Part shown: positions 21,301 through 29,814 of the stretch, one piece after another
Numbering within the stretch: position 1 is the stretch's first letter
Layout of the letters: the number at the start of each line of letters is the position of its first letter
NCBI RefSeq assembly: GCF_902459505.1
Contig: NC_047096.1
Location: 3,038,001-3,102,000 of the forward strand
Direction of reading: 5' to 3'
From: Geotrypetes seraphini
Taxonomy: Eukaryota > Chordata > Amphibia > Gymnophiona > Dermophiidae
Length of the DNA stretch: 64,000 bases
Notes under the pieces: model-generated
Seen by the model: the letters and a program-made list of their open reading frames with translations, nothing else
Database searches by the model: none
Told to the model about the DNA's origin: nothing
Position numbers and translations under genes: made by a program

Positions 21301-23392
21301 GCAACAGACACCCTGATGGCATGGATAACATGAGGAAGGATCTAGCGAAGCTTGAGGAATGGTCTGAAATTTGGCAGCTAGGATTTAAAGCTAAGAAATG
21401 TAAGGTCATGCATTTGGGCTGCAAAAACCCAACGCAACAGTACAGTTTAGGGGCTGAAAAACTTATGTGCATGACAGAAAAGCGGGACTTGGGTGCAATT
21501 GTATGTGGGCAAATGGGTGGTCACACAGGTTGAAAAGGTGACGGCGAAAGCTAGAAGGATGCTAGGTTGCAAAGGGAGAGGTATGGCCAGTAGGAAAAAG
21601 GAGGTATTGATGCCTCTGTATAAGACTGGTGAGACCTCATTTAGAATATTGTGTACAATTGTGGAGGCTGCACCTTCAAAAAGATATAAAAAGGATGGAG
21701 TCGGTCCAGAGGAAGGCTGCTAAAATGGTGTGTGGTCTTCGTGATAAGGCGTATGGGGACAAAGATCTCAATCTGTATACTTTGGAGGAAAGGTGGGAGA
21801 GAGGAGATATGATAAGAGTTGTTTAAATATATATGTGCCATAAATGTGCATAAGGCGAGTTTTTCATTTGAAAGGAAGCTCTGGAATGAGAGGCATCGGA
21901 TGAAGGTGAAAGGGCAGATAAAAATAACCTCAGAAACTACCTTTTTCCCGCAAAGGGTGGTGAATGCTCGGAATGGCCTCCTGGTGGAGATAAAAAGTGT
22001 GTCTGAATTCAAGAAACTTGGCACAAGCACATCAGCTCGCCAAGGGAGTGAAATGGCATGGATACACAGACTGGGTGGGCCACGTGGTTTTTATCTGCCT
22101 TCAGAATTAAAGTTGCCATTGTGGTACAGGGAGATAGTTTGTTTCTTAAGCTTCCAGGATATTTCCCGCCGATGGCCCTAGAGACCTCCAAGTCCTGGGT
22201 TTCAATCATGCTGTGGGAGGAGCCTAGACAATGACACGCACACAGTCTCCTGCACCTCCCTTTGCTCTGATCAATTCCAGTTATGCAAGGTGGAAGACAA
22301 ACATATAGAACACCTTGTTTGTGCCATTTTTACCAGGAAGGAAGAAAAGGCTAGACCTGCCCCCCCACCCCCCCCCCGGAGTCTCTGCACATTATAGCTG
22401 GAAACATTACACTGGCAGATGGAAAAGGGTGTTTGATGCAGTAGAGCTACAGCCTCGGCATCCTGAGGTTGTGGGTTCAAATCCAGCATGGCTCCTGGTG
22501 ACCCTGAGGTGGACTCATGGGCCAACTATTCTCTCCCCCCCAGCTGAAGAGGTCTCCTCCGCAAGCTCTGCCTATGTACATTGCAGTCTCTGATTCCGGC
22601 ATTCCCGTTCAGTTGCTGCACTGAGCACGCACGAGACAGCCGGAGGCTAAAGTGGGCACGAGACAGCCGGAGGCTAAAGTGGGCACGAGACAGCCGGAGG
22701 CTAAAATGCACCTGCTTAGTGTTGCTTGGACAGCACAGGCTGGACTCGCGAGGAGACCTCACATCATTGCCAGCCATTACACTGGAGGGAACCCCCCAAG
22801 CCAGAAACGAGGGGGCCCAGACACCCCCCTGTGGCTTAGAGCACTGGCTTGACAATTGGGAAAGCCCACTTCAAATCCTGTGCAAAAACGGATTTCAGTA
22901 AGGGAGTGCAGTTTGGCGAAAGGGCCCCTTAGCCCTCTATCACTTTGGGTACTAAAAATCTACCCCCCCCCCCTCCAGGGTTCCTTTCACTAAGGCGTGC
23001 TAATGTATGGAGCCCAGAGAAATCAAATGGGCTCCACAGCATTTAGTATACCTGACTATAAGTCCCCCCAGCCAGGGAAACCCAGTTAGCTTCTCTGGGC
23101 TCTTTGTAGTGCTTCAAACATTTCTAGCCTATCAATCGAGTGGCAAGCCCCAGCTGCAGATGTCACCCCCTCCCCCTCAAAATGCAATTGCAGATCAGTG
23201 CCAGGGCAGCCTCCTGCCCCTTCTTACCAGTCTGCCGGACCTCTCGCGGGCTTTCTTCACCTTGCCATACGTGCCCTTGCCCAGGGTCTCCAGGAAGTCG
23301 TAGCGGTGCTTCAGGTTGTGCTTGTGGTGGTGCCTCTTCACAGCCTGTTTCTTGAGGGCGGAGGAGCAGCCGGGCAGGAGGGCTCGATCCAT
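2219..23392 (-). CDS. NUAK2: NUAK2, whole gene span (7 coding exons, 614 codons)
   Basis: AMPK-related Ser/Thr kinase of the SNF1/NUAK family. Family members are activated by LKB1 and act on cell adhesion, actomyosin and stress responses. The joined exons (165+121+152+66+120+133+1088 nt, stop included) stay in frame with GT-AG borders. The kinase domain runs from about residue 31 to 283. It has a glycine loop GKGTYG near residue 38, the VAIK lysine at 59, HRD at 151-153, DFG at 171-173, a T-loop LQTYCGSP with the LKB1-type threonine near 186, and SPE at 195-197. The C-terminal half carries GILK motifs near residues 377 and 484 and SILK motifs near 370 and 427; GILK is the known PP1-binding motif of NUAKs. 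Human NUAK2 is about 628 aa, so this copy looks complete with a shorter N-terminus. All catalytic residues are present and I see no break. Confidence 0.97.
3600..3960. repeat. Fold-back (inverted repeat) MITE-like element in NUAK2 intron 6
   Basis: Arm 3606-3715 (gacattggc...accaatgcatgccaccggttcc) is the imperfect reverse complement of 3832-3955 (ggaaccggtggcgtgcattgg...). The arms are separated by about 115 nt. An A-run follows at about 3961. No transposase and no clear target duplication were seen. It could be a MITE or a local inverted duplication. Confidence 0.6.
4433..4565 (-). CDS. NUAK2: NUAK2 exon 6 (kinase C-lobe)
   Basis: Encodes [20 protein letters not shown] and the segment to [10 protein letters not shown]. 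This is the alpha-F helix with the DxWSLG motif, typical of the CAMK/AMPK group. It is 133 nt, phase 0 in and phase 1 out, with a ggcag acceptor and a TCAG|gtaaga donor. Confidence 0.96.
4925..5386. mobile_element. hAT-like non-autonomous element with 105-bp tandem units
   Basis: Ends are tagagaatgg...ccactctcta (imperfect terminal inverted repeat). The flanks are a perfect 8-bp duplication, gtttctaa, at 4917-4924 and 5387-5394, diagnostic of hAT-type insertion. The inside contains two extra units of a 105-bp repeat (cctcaaac phase starts at 5046, 5151 and 5256). There is no transposase. It lies in NUAK2 intron 5. Confidence 0.85.
5470..5620. mobile_element. Small MITE with near-palindromic ends
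   Basis: The left part, ctcttactaagctgcgatgg, pairs with the right part near 5599 (ccttagtaaaaggg), with the tctactgcggccc / gggccgcagtcgaaa pair inside. A half copy of the same type lies at about 52370-52455. No coding capacity. Confidence 0.6.
5719..5838 (-). CDS. NUAK2: NUAK2 exon 5 (DFG and activation loop)
   Basis: A 40-codon exon starting [20 protein letters not shown] and running through [20 protein letters not shown]. It contains DFG (residues 171-173), the LKB1-target T-loop threonine (about residue 186) and the SPE anchor. The acceptor is gcctcctag and the donor GAG|gtgagg; both borders are phase 0. Its distance from exon 4 is due to a TE-bearing 3.2-kb intron. Confidence 0.96.
7386..7930. 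mobile_element. hAT-like element, left end missing, three extra 105-bp units
   Basis: Same family as the copies at 4925 and 60101. The right end (gtgtcattttcta) is present, but the first ~50 nt with the left inverted repeat are absent. Repeat phases start at 7460, 7565, 7670 and 7775, an exact 105-bp period. It lies in NUAK2 intron 4, downstream of an L2-like tail ending in the motif gaacttgaaacttgaa. Confidence 0.75.
9045..9110 (-). CDS. NUAK2: NUAK2 exon 4 (HRD catalytic loop)
   Basis: A 66-nt, 22-codon exon reading [20 protein letters not shown] then VK. It holds the catalytic HRD aspartate (residue 153) and the LEN Mg-binding asparagine. The acceptor is tttttcag and the donor AAG|gtgaga; both borders are phase 0. 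It is too short to stand out as an open reading frame and was found by motif. Confidence 0.95.
9207..9545 (-). mobile_element. CR1 LINE 3' fragment
   Basis: The plus strand starts catagtaaatgacggcagat, the reverse complement of a CR1 tail. The minus strand encodes a decayed ORF2 C-terminus with TRGHNLRW and [18 protein letters not shown]. It sits about 100 bp upstream of NUAK2 exon 4 in intron 3, same strand as the gene. Confidence 0.8.
10070..10190 (-). mobile_element. tRNA-derived SINE fragment
   Basis: Reverse-strand match to the tRNA head seen at 58418 and 60042: gtggtt-gaagctacagcctcagcaccctgaggttgtgggttcaa. The B-box-like GGGTTCAA is retained. It is a fragment rather than a functional tRNA gene. 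Confidence 0.65.
10582..12853 (-). mobile_element. CR1 LINE, 5'-truncated, long open reverse transcriptase
   Basis: A minus-strand CR1-clade element. Its 3' end is a classic CR1 tail with repeated TTTCTATG units near 10582-10610. The ORF2 part reads without a stop from about 12853 to 10670 (roughly 730 residues). It shows the RT domain with [77 protein letters not shown] and FADDAKL, then the C-terminal [12 protein letters not shown] block. The endonuclease is absent (5' truncation). An open frame of this length suggests a recent insertion. The upstream residues that extend the frame (MCRPCIT...) come from NUAK2 exon 3 and are not part of the element. Confidence 0.93.
12876..13027 (-). CDS. 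NUAK2: NUAK2 exon 3 (hinge to alpha-E)
   Basis: Encodes residues 97-146: [20 protein letters not shown] (hinge and gatekeeper region) through [14 protein letters not shown]. The acceptor is cctag and the donor AAG|gttagt. Its 152 nt complete the phase-1 codon from exon 2 and end in phase 0. A same-strand CR1 begins no more than 22 nt beyond the donor, and an opposite-strand CR1 lies on the other side. The exon is also overlapped by the first residues of a long LINE reading frame, in a different frame. Confidence 0.95.
13150..13413 (+). mobile_element. CR1 LINE 3' fragment beside NUAK2 exon 3
   Basis: Reads cggagaatagttaagctctg, then the CR1 motifs [10 protein letters not shown] and a tail with ggaccattggtctgacccag. 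Opposite strand to NUAK2 and a different CR1 subfamily from the copy at 10582. It is about 120 bp upstream of exon 3 within intron 2; the left limit is approximate. Confidence 0.8.
14022..14142 (-). CDS. NUAK2: NUAK2 exon 2
   Basis: Encodes VAIK (catalytic lysine, residue 59) and the alpha-C helix region with a conserved RREIE glutamate, ending at ISIYE. It follows a pyrimidine-rich gctttcag acceptor and ends with a gtgagt donor in phase 1. The 121 nt join exon 1 in phase 0. Confidence 0.96.
16129..16319. mobile_element. hAT-like palindromic MITE
   Basis: The ends cagggatgtcaaagtcc and ggactttgacacccctg are inverted repeats, and most of the 191-bp body is self-complementary. It is flanked by ctctaaga (16121-16128) and ccctaaga (16320-16327), a 7/8 match to an 8-bp target duplication. 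Relatives lie at 41553 and 55128. In NUAK2 intron 1. Confidence 0.85.
16775..16981 (+). mobile_element. CR1 LINE 3' end
   Basis: Encodes [20 protein letters not shown] and [15 protein letters not shown] and ends in a tail gccgtcaatttctatgtttc. This is the same subfamily as the long CR1 at 10582, heavily 5'-truncated. In NUAK2 intron 1. Confidence 0.88.
17000..19290. other. NUAK2 intron 1 sequence without recognised feature
   Basis: No exon, RNA gene or named repeat was recognised. A 141-codon open frame on the minus strand at 17848-18273 resembles nothing I know and has no splice context in NUAK2. Probably intronic sequence with old repeats. Confidence 0.4.
19297..19390 (-). mobile_element. 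CR1 LINE fragment
   Basis: Plus-strand ccagtggtccatcaagccca followed by ggtcccaagtaactggccaaaacc is the reverse complement of the CR1 tail region also seen at 28448 and 33625. Confidence 0.65.
20213..20680. mobile_element. DIRS-related ITR-only fossil (two adjoining palindromic units)
   Basis: The first unit (20213-20374) has inverted ends ttctcctaggacaagcagga / tcctgcttgtcctaggagaa. The second unit (about 20373-20680) has about 60-nt inverted ends aagtgtagttacttacctgt / acaggtaagtaactacactt. The same terminal sequences bound the DIRS-type fossil at 24944-26819, so this is a derivative made only of terminal repeats, with no coding part. In NUAK2 intron 1. Confidence 0.75.
21245..22105 (+). 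mobile_element. CR1 LINE, decayed 3' third
   Basis: Contains the RT FADD box ([13 protein letters not shown]), [36 protein letters not shown] and a C-terminal [14 protein letters not shown]. The frame is broken by several shifts. It is an older CR1 subfamily than the copy at 10582. In NUAK2 intron 1. Confidence 0.88.
22425..22530 (+). mobile_element. tRNA-derived SINE fragment
   Basis: Reads gtagagctacagcctcggca then gaggttgtgggttcaaatcc, matching the tRNA head of the SINE at 58418. The core region is poorly kept. Confidence 0.6.
22629..22708 (+). repeat. 27-bp tandem repeat, three copies
   Basis: Three consecutive units of gcacgagacagccggaggct + aaagtgg (27 bp); the third differs at its end. 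It is visible as the repeated peptide ARDSRRLKW. It lies about 0.7 kb from NUAK2 exon 1 inside intron 1. Confidence 0.85.
23228..23392 (-). CDS. NUAK2: NUAK2 exon 1 (start codon, glycine loop)
   Basis: Encodes residues 1-55: a short divergent N-terminus, then a basic [17 protein letters not shown] stretch and the ATP-binding loop [11 protein letters not shown]. The start at 23392 is fixed by an in-frame TGA six codons upstream. The exon ends on a full codon (CTG) followed by a consensus gtaagaa donor, so the intron is phase 0. The N-terminus is about 20 residues shorter ahead of the [13 protein letters not shown] block than I recall for human. Intron 1 is about 9.1 kb. Confidence 0.95.
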
Positions 23393-23460
23393 GCGCGCGG
23401 CGGGGGCTCAGCTGATCGGGCGCCGGCTTCCACTTTGCCAAGCCGAACGCTCGGGGACTG

Positions 23461-23535
23461 GGACAATGTTCCCAGCTGGCGGCCCCGCCCCCGGCTCCGA
23501 TTGGCGGCGCTTGATCCTTAATGACTCAGCTCCTC
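23461..23535 (-). promoter_or_regulatory. Probable NUAK2 proximal promoter
   Basis: Just upstream of the start codon lies a GC-rich block rich in CpG. It contains a GC box (ccccgccccc near 23483-23492), an inverted CCAAT box (gattgg near 23499) and a perfect AP-1/MARE-type TGACTCAGC (23522-23530). No TATA box is evident. These are motif matches only; the transcription start was not located. Confidence 0.5.
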
Positions 23536-23791
23536 CCCCTTCCCCAGGGCAATTCCGCTCAGCTCCGCTCAGCGGCTAAACACACCCAGCTCGGGCTCGT
23601 TTGCATTTCCCTTCTTATCTAACACTGTTGTGTTCCTAAACATTCCTGCAGTGCCTCAGGTGCTTTTGAGAGCTGCACTTCCTCTTCTGCTCCTAGACTA
23701 CAATTGCCTTCTCATAATAAAAAGACAACGACTTGCCATTAATCTTCAAGGACAAATCACATCATGGGCGGTTGTAGCCTAACATACACAC

Positions 23792-24450
23792 TAGAGAGTT
23801 GCGCGGGCACAGAAATCCCACCCATCCCCACCTGGACCCTTTCCGTCCCCACCAATCCCCATCAGGATCCTCTCTATTCCCACCAGGATCCTCTCCGTCC
23901 CCGTAAGGATTCTCTCTGTCCCCACCCATCCCCGCCAGGATCTTCTCCGTCCCCATCCGTCCCCGTCAGGATCCTCTCCGTCCCCACCCATCCCCGCCAG
24001 GATCTTCTCCGTCCCCATCCGTCCCCGTCAGGATCCTCTCCGTCCCCACCCGTCCCCGTCAGGATCCTCTCCGTCCTCACCCATCCCCGCAAGGAATTAC
24101 CTCCATCCCCACCCGTCCCCATAAAAAGCAGCAATTACTTCAGTCAGGATCATCAATTCCACAGTTTCTTTTGTGTTTGCGCTGTTGTTTTCCATGTGCA
24201 ATCTCTTTGGTGGAACCCTTTTTTTGTTTTCTGTTCAGGTAATTAACTTATAAACCCCCTCTTTTACTAAGGCTGACATGTCCATTATATTATATGGATG
24301 AACCCTGCTTCCAAAGCCTTCCATCCCCGGGGGAGTCCCATGGGCCAGAGTGGGGTCCCCGTGGGAGTCCCGTGGGTTAGGGGGGATTCCCATGGGACCC
24401 CTGCGGGACCTACGGGATTCCCACAATCACCATTCCCATGCAGACCTCTA
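23792..24450. mobile_element. hAT-like element with internal minisatellite, upstream of NUAK2
   Basis: The ends tagagagttgcgcggg and (reverse) tagaggtctgcatggg are imperfect inverted repeats. A perfect 8-bp duplication, atacacac, flanks it (23784-23791 and 24451-24458). The inside holds a cytosine-rich tandem array at about 23815-24120 and further gggaatccc-type runs at 24310-24425. There is no transposase. The terminal motif resembles that of the family at 4925 and 60101. It sits about 400 bp upstream of the NUAK2 start codon. Confidence 0.85.
23815..24120. repeat. About 31/62-bp minisatellite (CCCC/GGGG-rich)
   Basis: Recurring gtccccacccatccccgcca and ggatcctctccgtccccatc blocks have a basic period near 31 nt and a higher-order period near 62 nt. 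On the NUAK2 strand it is a series of GGGG/GGG runs. Open frames through it (GDGEDPDGDGWG repeats) are artefacts. Confidence 0.85.
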
Positions 24451-24943
24451 ATACACACCTCATCTCTCTTAAAAGCAAATCTGCCACACAGTTTCAGAGA
24501 CTCTGTTATAAACAGAGAGTAGACCCTGATATAATCTATCCTTAATTTAATAATACATGAGCTATTATTCTTGACCCTCTCCGTCTCCAATTAGCTTCAC
24601 AGTGCTAATGCTGTCATGTAAACCTGCTGCTACTAAAGTACATGGATGTGAAACCACTTTTTAAAAAAGTAGCTGGAGTCGGTGAGTCCACCAGAGCTAA
24701 AATCTGGACATCACTTCTTGAGGAACTCAATAATCCAGATGGGCCACAGGTCTTCCATGTCTTTCTCCTACATAACATTGAAGAGGTTGCGGTGAGGGTC
24801 ACAACATACTTTGTAGGACTGACTGTCTTAGGCCAAAAGATGTTCTGCTTGAAAGAAACATTATTGGTTGCAGGTAGAGATCCAGGACCCAGAGCTGACA
24901 GTATAAACTAGGAGAGACATGAAAGTTATTAGCAGTATTCCCA

Positions 24944-26819
24944 TTCTCCTAGGACAAGCAGGATGAGTCAGCCACATATGGGTGTTGTCCCAACAGCTCC
25001 CAATTTGCGGATAAGCTCTCCAATAGCTCAGAGAGATTTTTTTTTTTTTTTTCTCTGAGCACGTGCAGTGCCCGGGCCCCACTGGGCATGCCCGAGCCCC
25101 ACCCATTTCCCCCTGCTTCCCCCTAATCCCCTTTAGTTTCCGCCCGTTCCCATCGGTCGGATTTTCTACAGCTCTCCATTACAAAGATCTTCAGCACCTG
25201 GGGCACACCGAGCATCGACCTGTTTGCAACCGAACCGAACTCAAAATACTCGACCTTCTGCGCAAAGAGATCAACATCGCCGTCTCAGCCCCGACGGCTT
25301 GTTTGTGAGTTGGAACCACGGACTCTTATATGCCTACCAGCCACACCCTAAGTCCTGCAGAAGATTCTTCAGGACAGAGCAACGGTGATCATGATTGCCC
25401 TGTTCGGGCTCCTGCAACCATGGTTCCCATTCCGGCAAGGGATAGTGGTTCACCCACCTCTCCCCCCTCCCGATCAGTGCAGTTCTCATAACACAATGCG
25501 GGAACCTTACCCTCCACCACGACCTGCGTTCCTTAGCCCTGACCGCATGGATGATGAGAGGATGAACCTACCACAAGACGTGGAGCACACACTTATGGCA
25601 GCCAGAAGACCTTCAACCAGAAAACGCTATGGGTTGAAAGGGAGAAGGTTCCGCTACCAGTGCACAGACACGCAGCGAGACCCCTACAACTGCCCCATAC
25701 CGGACATCCTGCAGTACATACTGAGCTTATCTCAGAGGGACCTAAAACCCACTTCCATCAAGGTCCACCTAAGTGCAATCGCAGCATACAACGCTGGCCT
25801 AGACAACAAACCAGTGTCGAGGCATCCAGGAATCACAAAATTTCATGAAGGGACTGTCCAATCTGCACCCACCAGTCAGACCACCACCGCCCGGATGGGA
25901 CCTCAACTTGGTGCCACATCAGCTCACCTCGACCCCTTCAAACCTTTGGGGGAGGCAGATCTCGTATTCCTGGCCGGGAAAACCCTGACCATCGTGTCGG
26001 CCGACACACTCCACCATGAGAACAGGGTGGTACCCAGAACCCACCCCCGATTCTTGCCGAAGGTGGCTTCAGCGTGCCTCCCGGCACTCTACATCTCCCC
26101 ACAGGGAGGCACACTGCCATCTCAGCAACACCTCTTGGACTGTATGCGGGCCCTGACTATGCAGCAGATTAGACAAGCCTCAATTGTTCGTCTCCTACGA
26201 CCAAAACAGACCAGGACTTCCGGCCACCAAACGCAGGCGCTCGCGCTGGATATAAGAGTGCATCCCCTTCACCTATAGAAAAGCGCAGCATCAAGGTGGG
26301 AGCCAACGCCCACCTGCGCAGAACCATAGCCAACACAACGGCTCATCTGCACCACACACCAATAGGGGACATCTGCAATGCAGCCATTTGGTCCTCCATG
26401 CACACCTTCACCAAGCACTACTGCCTCAACATAGCATTCCACGCTCCAAATGCATTCGGCTGGGCAGTCTTGGAAGTGGCTCTTCCCTCCCGGGAGGGAC
26501 AGCAAACACTAGCACAGCCTTGACAAACACTGATCAAGTAGGGTGTTATAAATATCGACAAATACTGATCAAGTAGGGTGTTATAGATATTGATTAAGTA
26601 GGTCTTCCAGCACTCCTGCCTAGACTGAATGTGGAATAGGCAAGTATGAATTCTCACATGCAAGTACGAACTGCACGTGCTCAGAGAAAAAAAAAAAATC
26701 TCTCTGAGCTATTGGAGAGTTTATCCGCAAATTGGGAGCTGTTGGGACAACACCCATATGTGGCTGACTATCCTGCTGTCCACGGAGAACCTACGTTACA
26801 GGTAAGTAACTACACTTTA
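24944..26819 (+). mobile_element. DIRS-type YR retrotransposon fossil, shortened
   Basis: Inverted terminal repeats bound the element: ttctcctaggacaagcagga at the left and the complementary end with caggtaagtaactacacttt at the right. The right copy extends about 25-30 nt further out, as is usual in DIRS elements. Inside is a remnant of a DIRS tyrosine recombinase (about 25560-26280) with RRPSTRKRY and SIKVHLSAIAAYN blocks. At about 1.9 kb it is much shorter than the usual 5-6 kb; reverse transcriptase and RNase H are not seen. It is broken and looks moderately old. Confidence 0.78.
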
Positions 26820-27754
26820 CTGCTTTTCCTGGTTTCCCAAACCATCTGAAGGTAGAACTAAGAGTCACAATCAGGGTAATGAAGTAGAAATAAGAGCTTG
26901 GGGGGGGGGGGGGAATGGGTGAGGAGCACCATACATTTTTGATCAATGAAATGCAATGTTAGGAGGGCAGATTCTGGGTTCCCTCCGGGCATTAGAGCCA
27001 GTTCTCCAGGCAATTTTATTTCTCTTCAACACCAAGACCACTGGAACCCTATTGAGAACAAAATGTAGAAGAAAGGCAGGACATAAAGGTTCAGATGCTC
27101 TCCAGGAAGCCAAAGGAACTAGAAAAGTCCCAAGAGGAACAGAGGCTGCTAGAGATATGGTTTTAAAGTGACCTCTAGTGGTGACAATTTAATATTGCAA
27201 CATTGAAGCTAGATTTAGAAAATGCTGTTCCTGCCTCTTTACTCCTTGCATCTCCTCCGCAATCCCTATATTGTCATCTTCCCAACCACTCAGTATGTTG
27301 GGTGGGTGTGGAACAGGCTTATCTGGATAAAACCTGTTGTTTTTCATCCTTTTTTACGTTCCTTGGGATTTTAGCTCTTGGTGCAGGCCTTCGGGGCTAA
27401 GGCTTATGCAGTTCTTTTTATTAGAATGAGAAATTTGTCAGGGCAAGGGAACTTCTCTCCAGGTTAAAGAGTGGAGTTTACTTTGGCAGCAGATACATTT
27501 TGCCGCTTCTTTCCCTATAAATGGGGCGGCGTTGGCACAAACATCATCTCTTTCTGCTGAGCCAGTGGGCTGAACGTTGGCATGACGGTTCTGCCTACGG
27601 ATAAATTCCCAGTCCAAGATCACCCACTGCACAAACCGTGCCAGCACCACCTGCCACACTGACATTCATAGGTGGGATACTGCCAAGACCAGTGAGAAAA
27701 GAAAAAAAAAAAAAAAGATGGAAGGAAGGTTGGCTTAGTTTTCAGTGCCCTGCT

Positions 27755-28205
27755 ATAAGAACATAAGAAATGCCTTCACCGAATCAGACCTTTGGTCCAT
27801 CTAGTCCGGTGACCCGCACACGCGGAGGCCAATCCAGGTGTTCCCTGATGAAGACCTTATTTTCCCGTATCCCTCAATGTGATTTGCAAGGAGGTGTGCA
27901 TCCAACTTGCACCTGAATCCCATAATGGAGGTTTCCGTCACTGCCTCCTCCGGGAGAGCATTCCAAGCGTCCACCACTCGCTGTGTGAAACAGAACTTCC
28001 TAACATTCGTCCTGGGCCTGTCGCCCCTCAATTTCAGTCCATGACCTCTCGTCCGAGTCACATTTGACAACGTCAATAATGATGCTTCTTGCTCTATTTT
28101 GTCGAGTCCTTTTAGTATTTTGAAAGTCTCTATCATATCCCCTTGCAGTCTTCTCTTCTCAAGGGTGAACAAGCTCAGTTTTCTGAGGCGTTCTAGACAT
28201 CATAT
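27755..28205 (-). mobile_element. CR1 LINE 3' fragment
   Basis: The minus strand encodes [32 protein letters not shown] and FCFTQRVVDAWNALPEEAV; the tail reads ataagaacataagaaatgcc on the plus strand. The reading frame is open for 123 codons, suggesting modest age. Confidence 0.88.
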
Positions 28206-28447
28206 AGGTTACTTTAGAACATATAATTATAACTATTTCTCAGTTGTCAATTATTCTCATTCTGTTCTTCAAGTATGGATAAAATACGTCTGAGCATATT
28301 ACTTTAGTATAATATAGCCATGATGCCGTCCACTTAGATGTTGTAGGAAAAAGGGTTTCTGAAGGGCGCTGCTTCCCTTCTGAGCATCTCAACAAGTTCC
28401 CCCCCTGACTGCTACAATTATTTTGGTTTCAAATCTCTGTGCCTGTC

Positions 28448-28588
28448 ATAAGAACACAATAGCCTCACCGAGTCAGACCAATGGTCCATCAAGCTCAGTA
28501 GCCCATTCTCACGGTGGCCAACCCAGGTCCCCAGTACCTGGCCAAAACCCAAGGAGTAGCAATATTCCATGCTACCGATACAGGGTAT
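28448..28588 (-). mobile_element. CR1 LINE fragment, outer part of a split copy
   Basis: Reverse complement of a CR1 tail (cagaccaatggtccatcaag, gtaccggtagcatgg region). It stops at ctaccgatacaggg; the sequence that normally follows resumes at 29168. Confidence 0.75.
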
Positions 28589-29167
28589 CAATGATAGTTT
28601 CCCTCTATTCTGTTTTGGAAAAGGTGGATTGCAAGATAGTCCAATCTAGATAAGGCAAAAAGCCGCATTCAAGACTATTTTGAGAAATTTTGGGGGGGTG
28701 ATTTTGATGTAACCTCAGCGCAAAATTAAAAGCTATCGGCCTTGGGAAACTCAAGTTCCAGGCTTATACGCTGTGAAAAGGGCTATTTCTCAAACCACTT
28801 TAGCACCATCATAGGAATACATCTGGTGCTTTTAAATAATAATAATCCCACACCAAAGTGTTACAAAGTGATTATTTAGCAATATGGTACAAAATTGGAA
28901 CCCACCAAACCCCAAAAGGTGCTCGCACTAGTCCTCAATCACTTGATGGGTCTCTAAGCAGTAACTCTCCCCATAATTGTTCCCGGCACGATACACTGCT
29001 CTACTGTGCCCAGTTTCAGGAATGTTCCCTTCTTCAGGAACCAGTTATAAGGGACTAAAATACGATGTCCTTAATTGTCAAGAGAGGAAAGTAAGCCTCG
29101 GGGAGAATCTGTGGCGCCGCTAGTGAGTCAGAGAGGCAGAGACAAAATGGCTATTTAAACAGCAGAA
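28589..29167. other. Unidentified insertion within a CR1 copy
   Basis: This 579-nt segment separates two consecutive pieces of one CR1 copy. It includes ttccggcacgatac- and cccttcttcaggaacc-like motifs seen near other repeats. No inverted ends or coding sequence were recognised, so its class is unknown. Confidence 0.45.
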
Positions 29168-29425
29168 ATGAATCAGTGGCTTCCCCCGTGTCTTTCTCAA
29201 TAACAGACTATGGACTTTTCCTCCAGGAACTTGTCCAAACCTTTCTTAAAACCGGCTGCGCTATCCGCTCTTACCACATCCTCTGGCAACGCGTTCCAGA
29301 GCTTAACTATTCTCCGAGTGAAAAAAATTTCCTCTATTGGTTTTAAAAGTATTTCCCTGTAACTTCATCGTGTGTCCCCTGGTCATTTTTGATCCACTTG
29401 CTCCTCCTGATCTCTGCAGACTTTT
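29168..29425 (-). mobile_element. CR1 LINE fragment, inner part of the split copy
   Basis: Continues cagtggcttcccccgtgtct, gactatggacttttcctcca and ggcaacgcgttccagagctt, the reverse complement of CR1 ORF2 end sequences. The same order is uninterrupted at 50575-50925. Confidence 0.75.
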
Positions 29426-29439
29426 GGGGAACCAGATAC

Positions 29440-29814
29440 CAGTGGCATAGTAAGGGAGGGGCAAAGGGGGTGATCTGCCCCGGGCGCCGGCTTCCCCTCC
29501 TCCTCCTCTCCACCCTCCGCCTCTTCCTACTCCCCTCACCATGCGCACAGCCCCTACCCTTCCCCCATACCCCTAGTTGTTCACCACTGCGAGTAACAAC
29601 GTCAATGTGTTTCTCACGACTGCGTCAGCTCTCCCACTGATGTCACTTCCGGGTGCTGTGCTTAGGACTTGATATCAGAGGGAGAACTGCCGGGATCGCA
29701 TCACGAAGAGCATGTTGAAATTGTTACTCGTGGCGGTGAACTACTAGAGGTGCCGGGGATAGGAAGGGGGGTGGAGGTGAGGGAGAGGCGCCTGTCCCCT
29801 TCGCTACGCCACTG
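29440..29814. mobile_element. hAT-like non-autonomous element
   Basis: The ends cagtggcatagtaaggg and ccccttcgctacgccactg are inverted repeats. The interior is GC-rich with pyrimidine tracts. A clean 8-bp duplication is not visible (ccagatac versus ccgatatg). A right-half copy of the same family ends near 31830. Confidence 0.65.

Noticed and set aside
23764-24246. Open frames on both strands with GDGEDPDGDGWG or SPSVPVRILS repeats
   Set aside because: They are translations of a 31-bp minisatellite inside a hAT-like element, open because the period keeps stops out.
24642-24911. An 89-codon open frame upstream of NUAK2
   Set aside because: No recognised family and no splice or promoter evidence.
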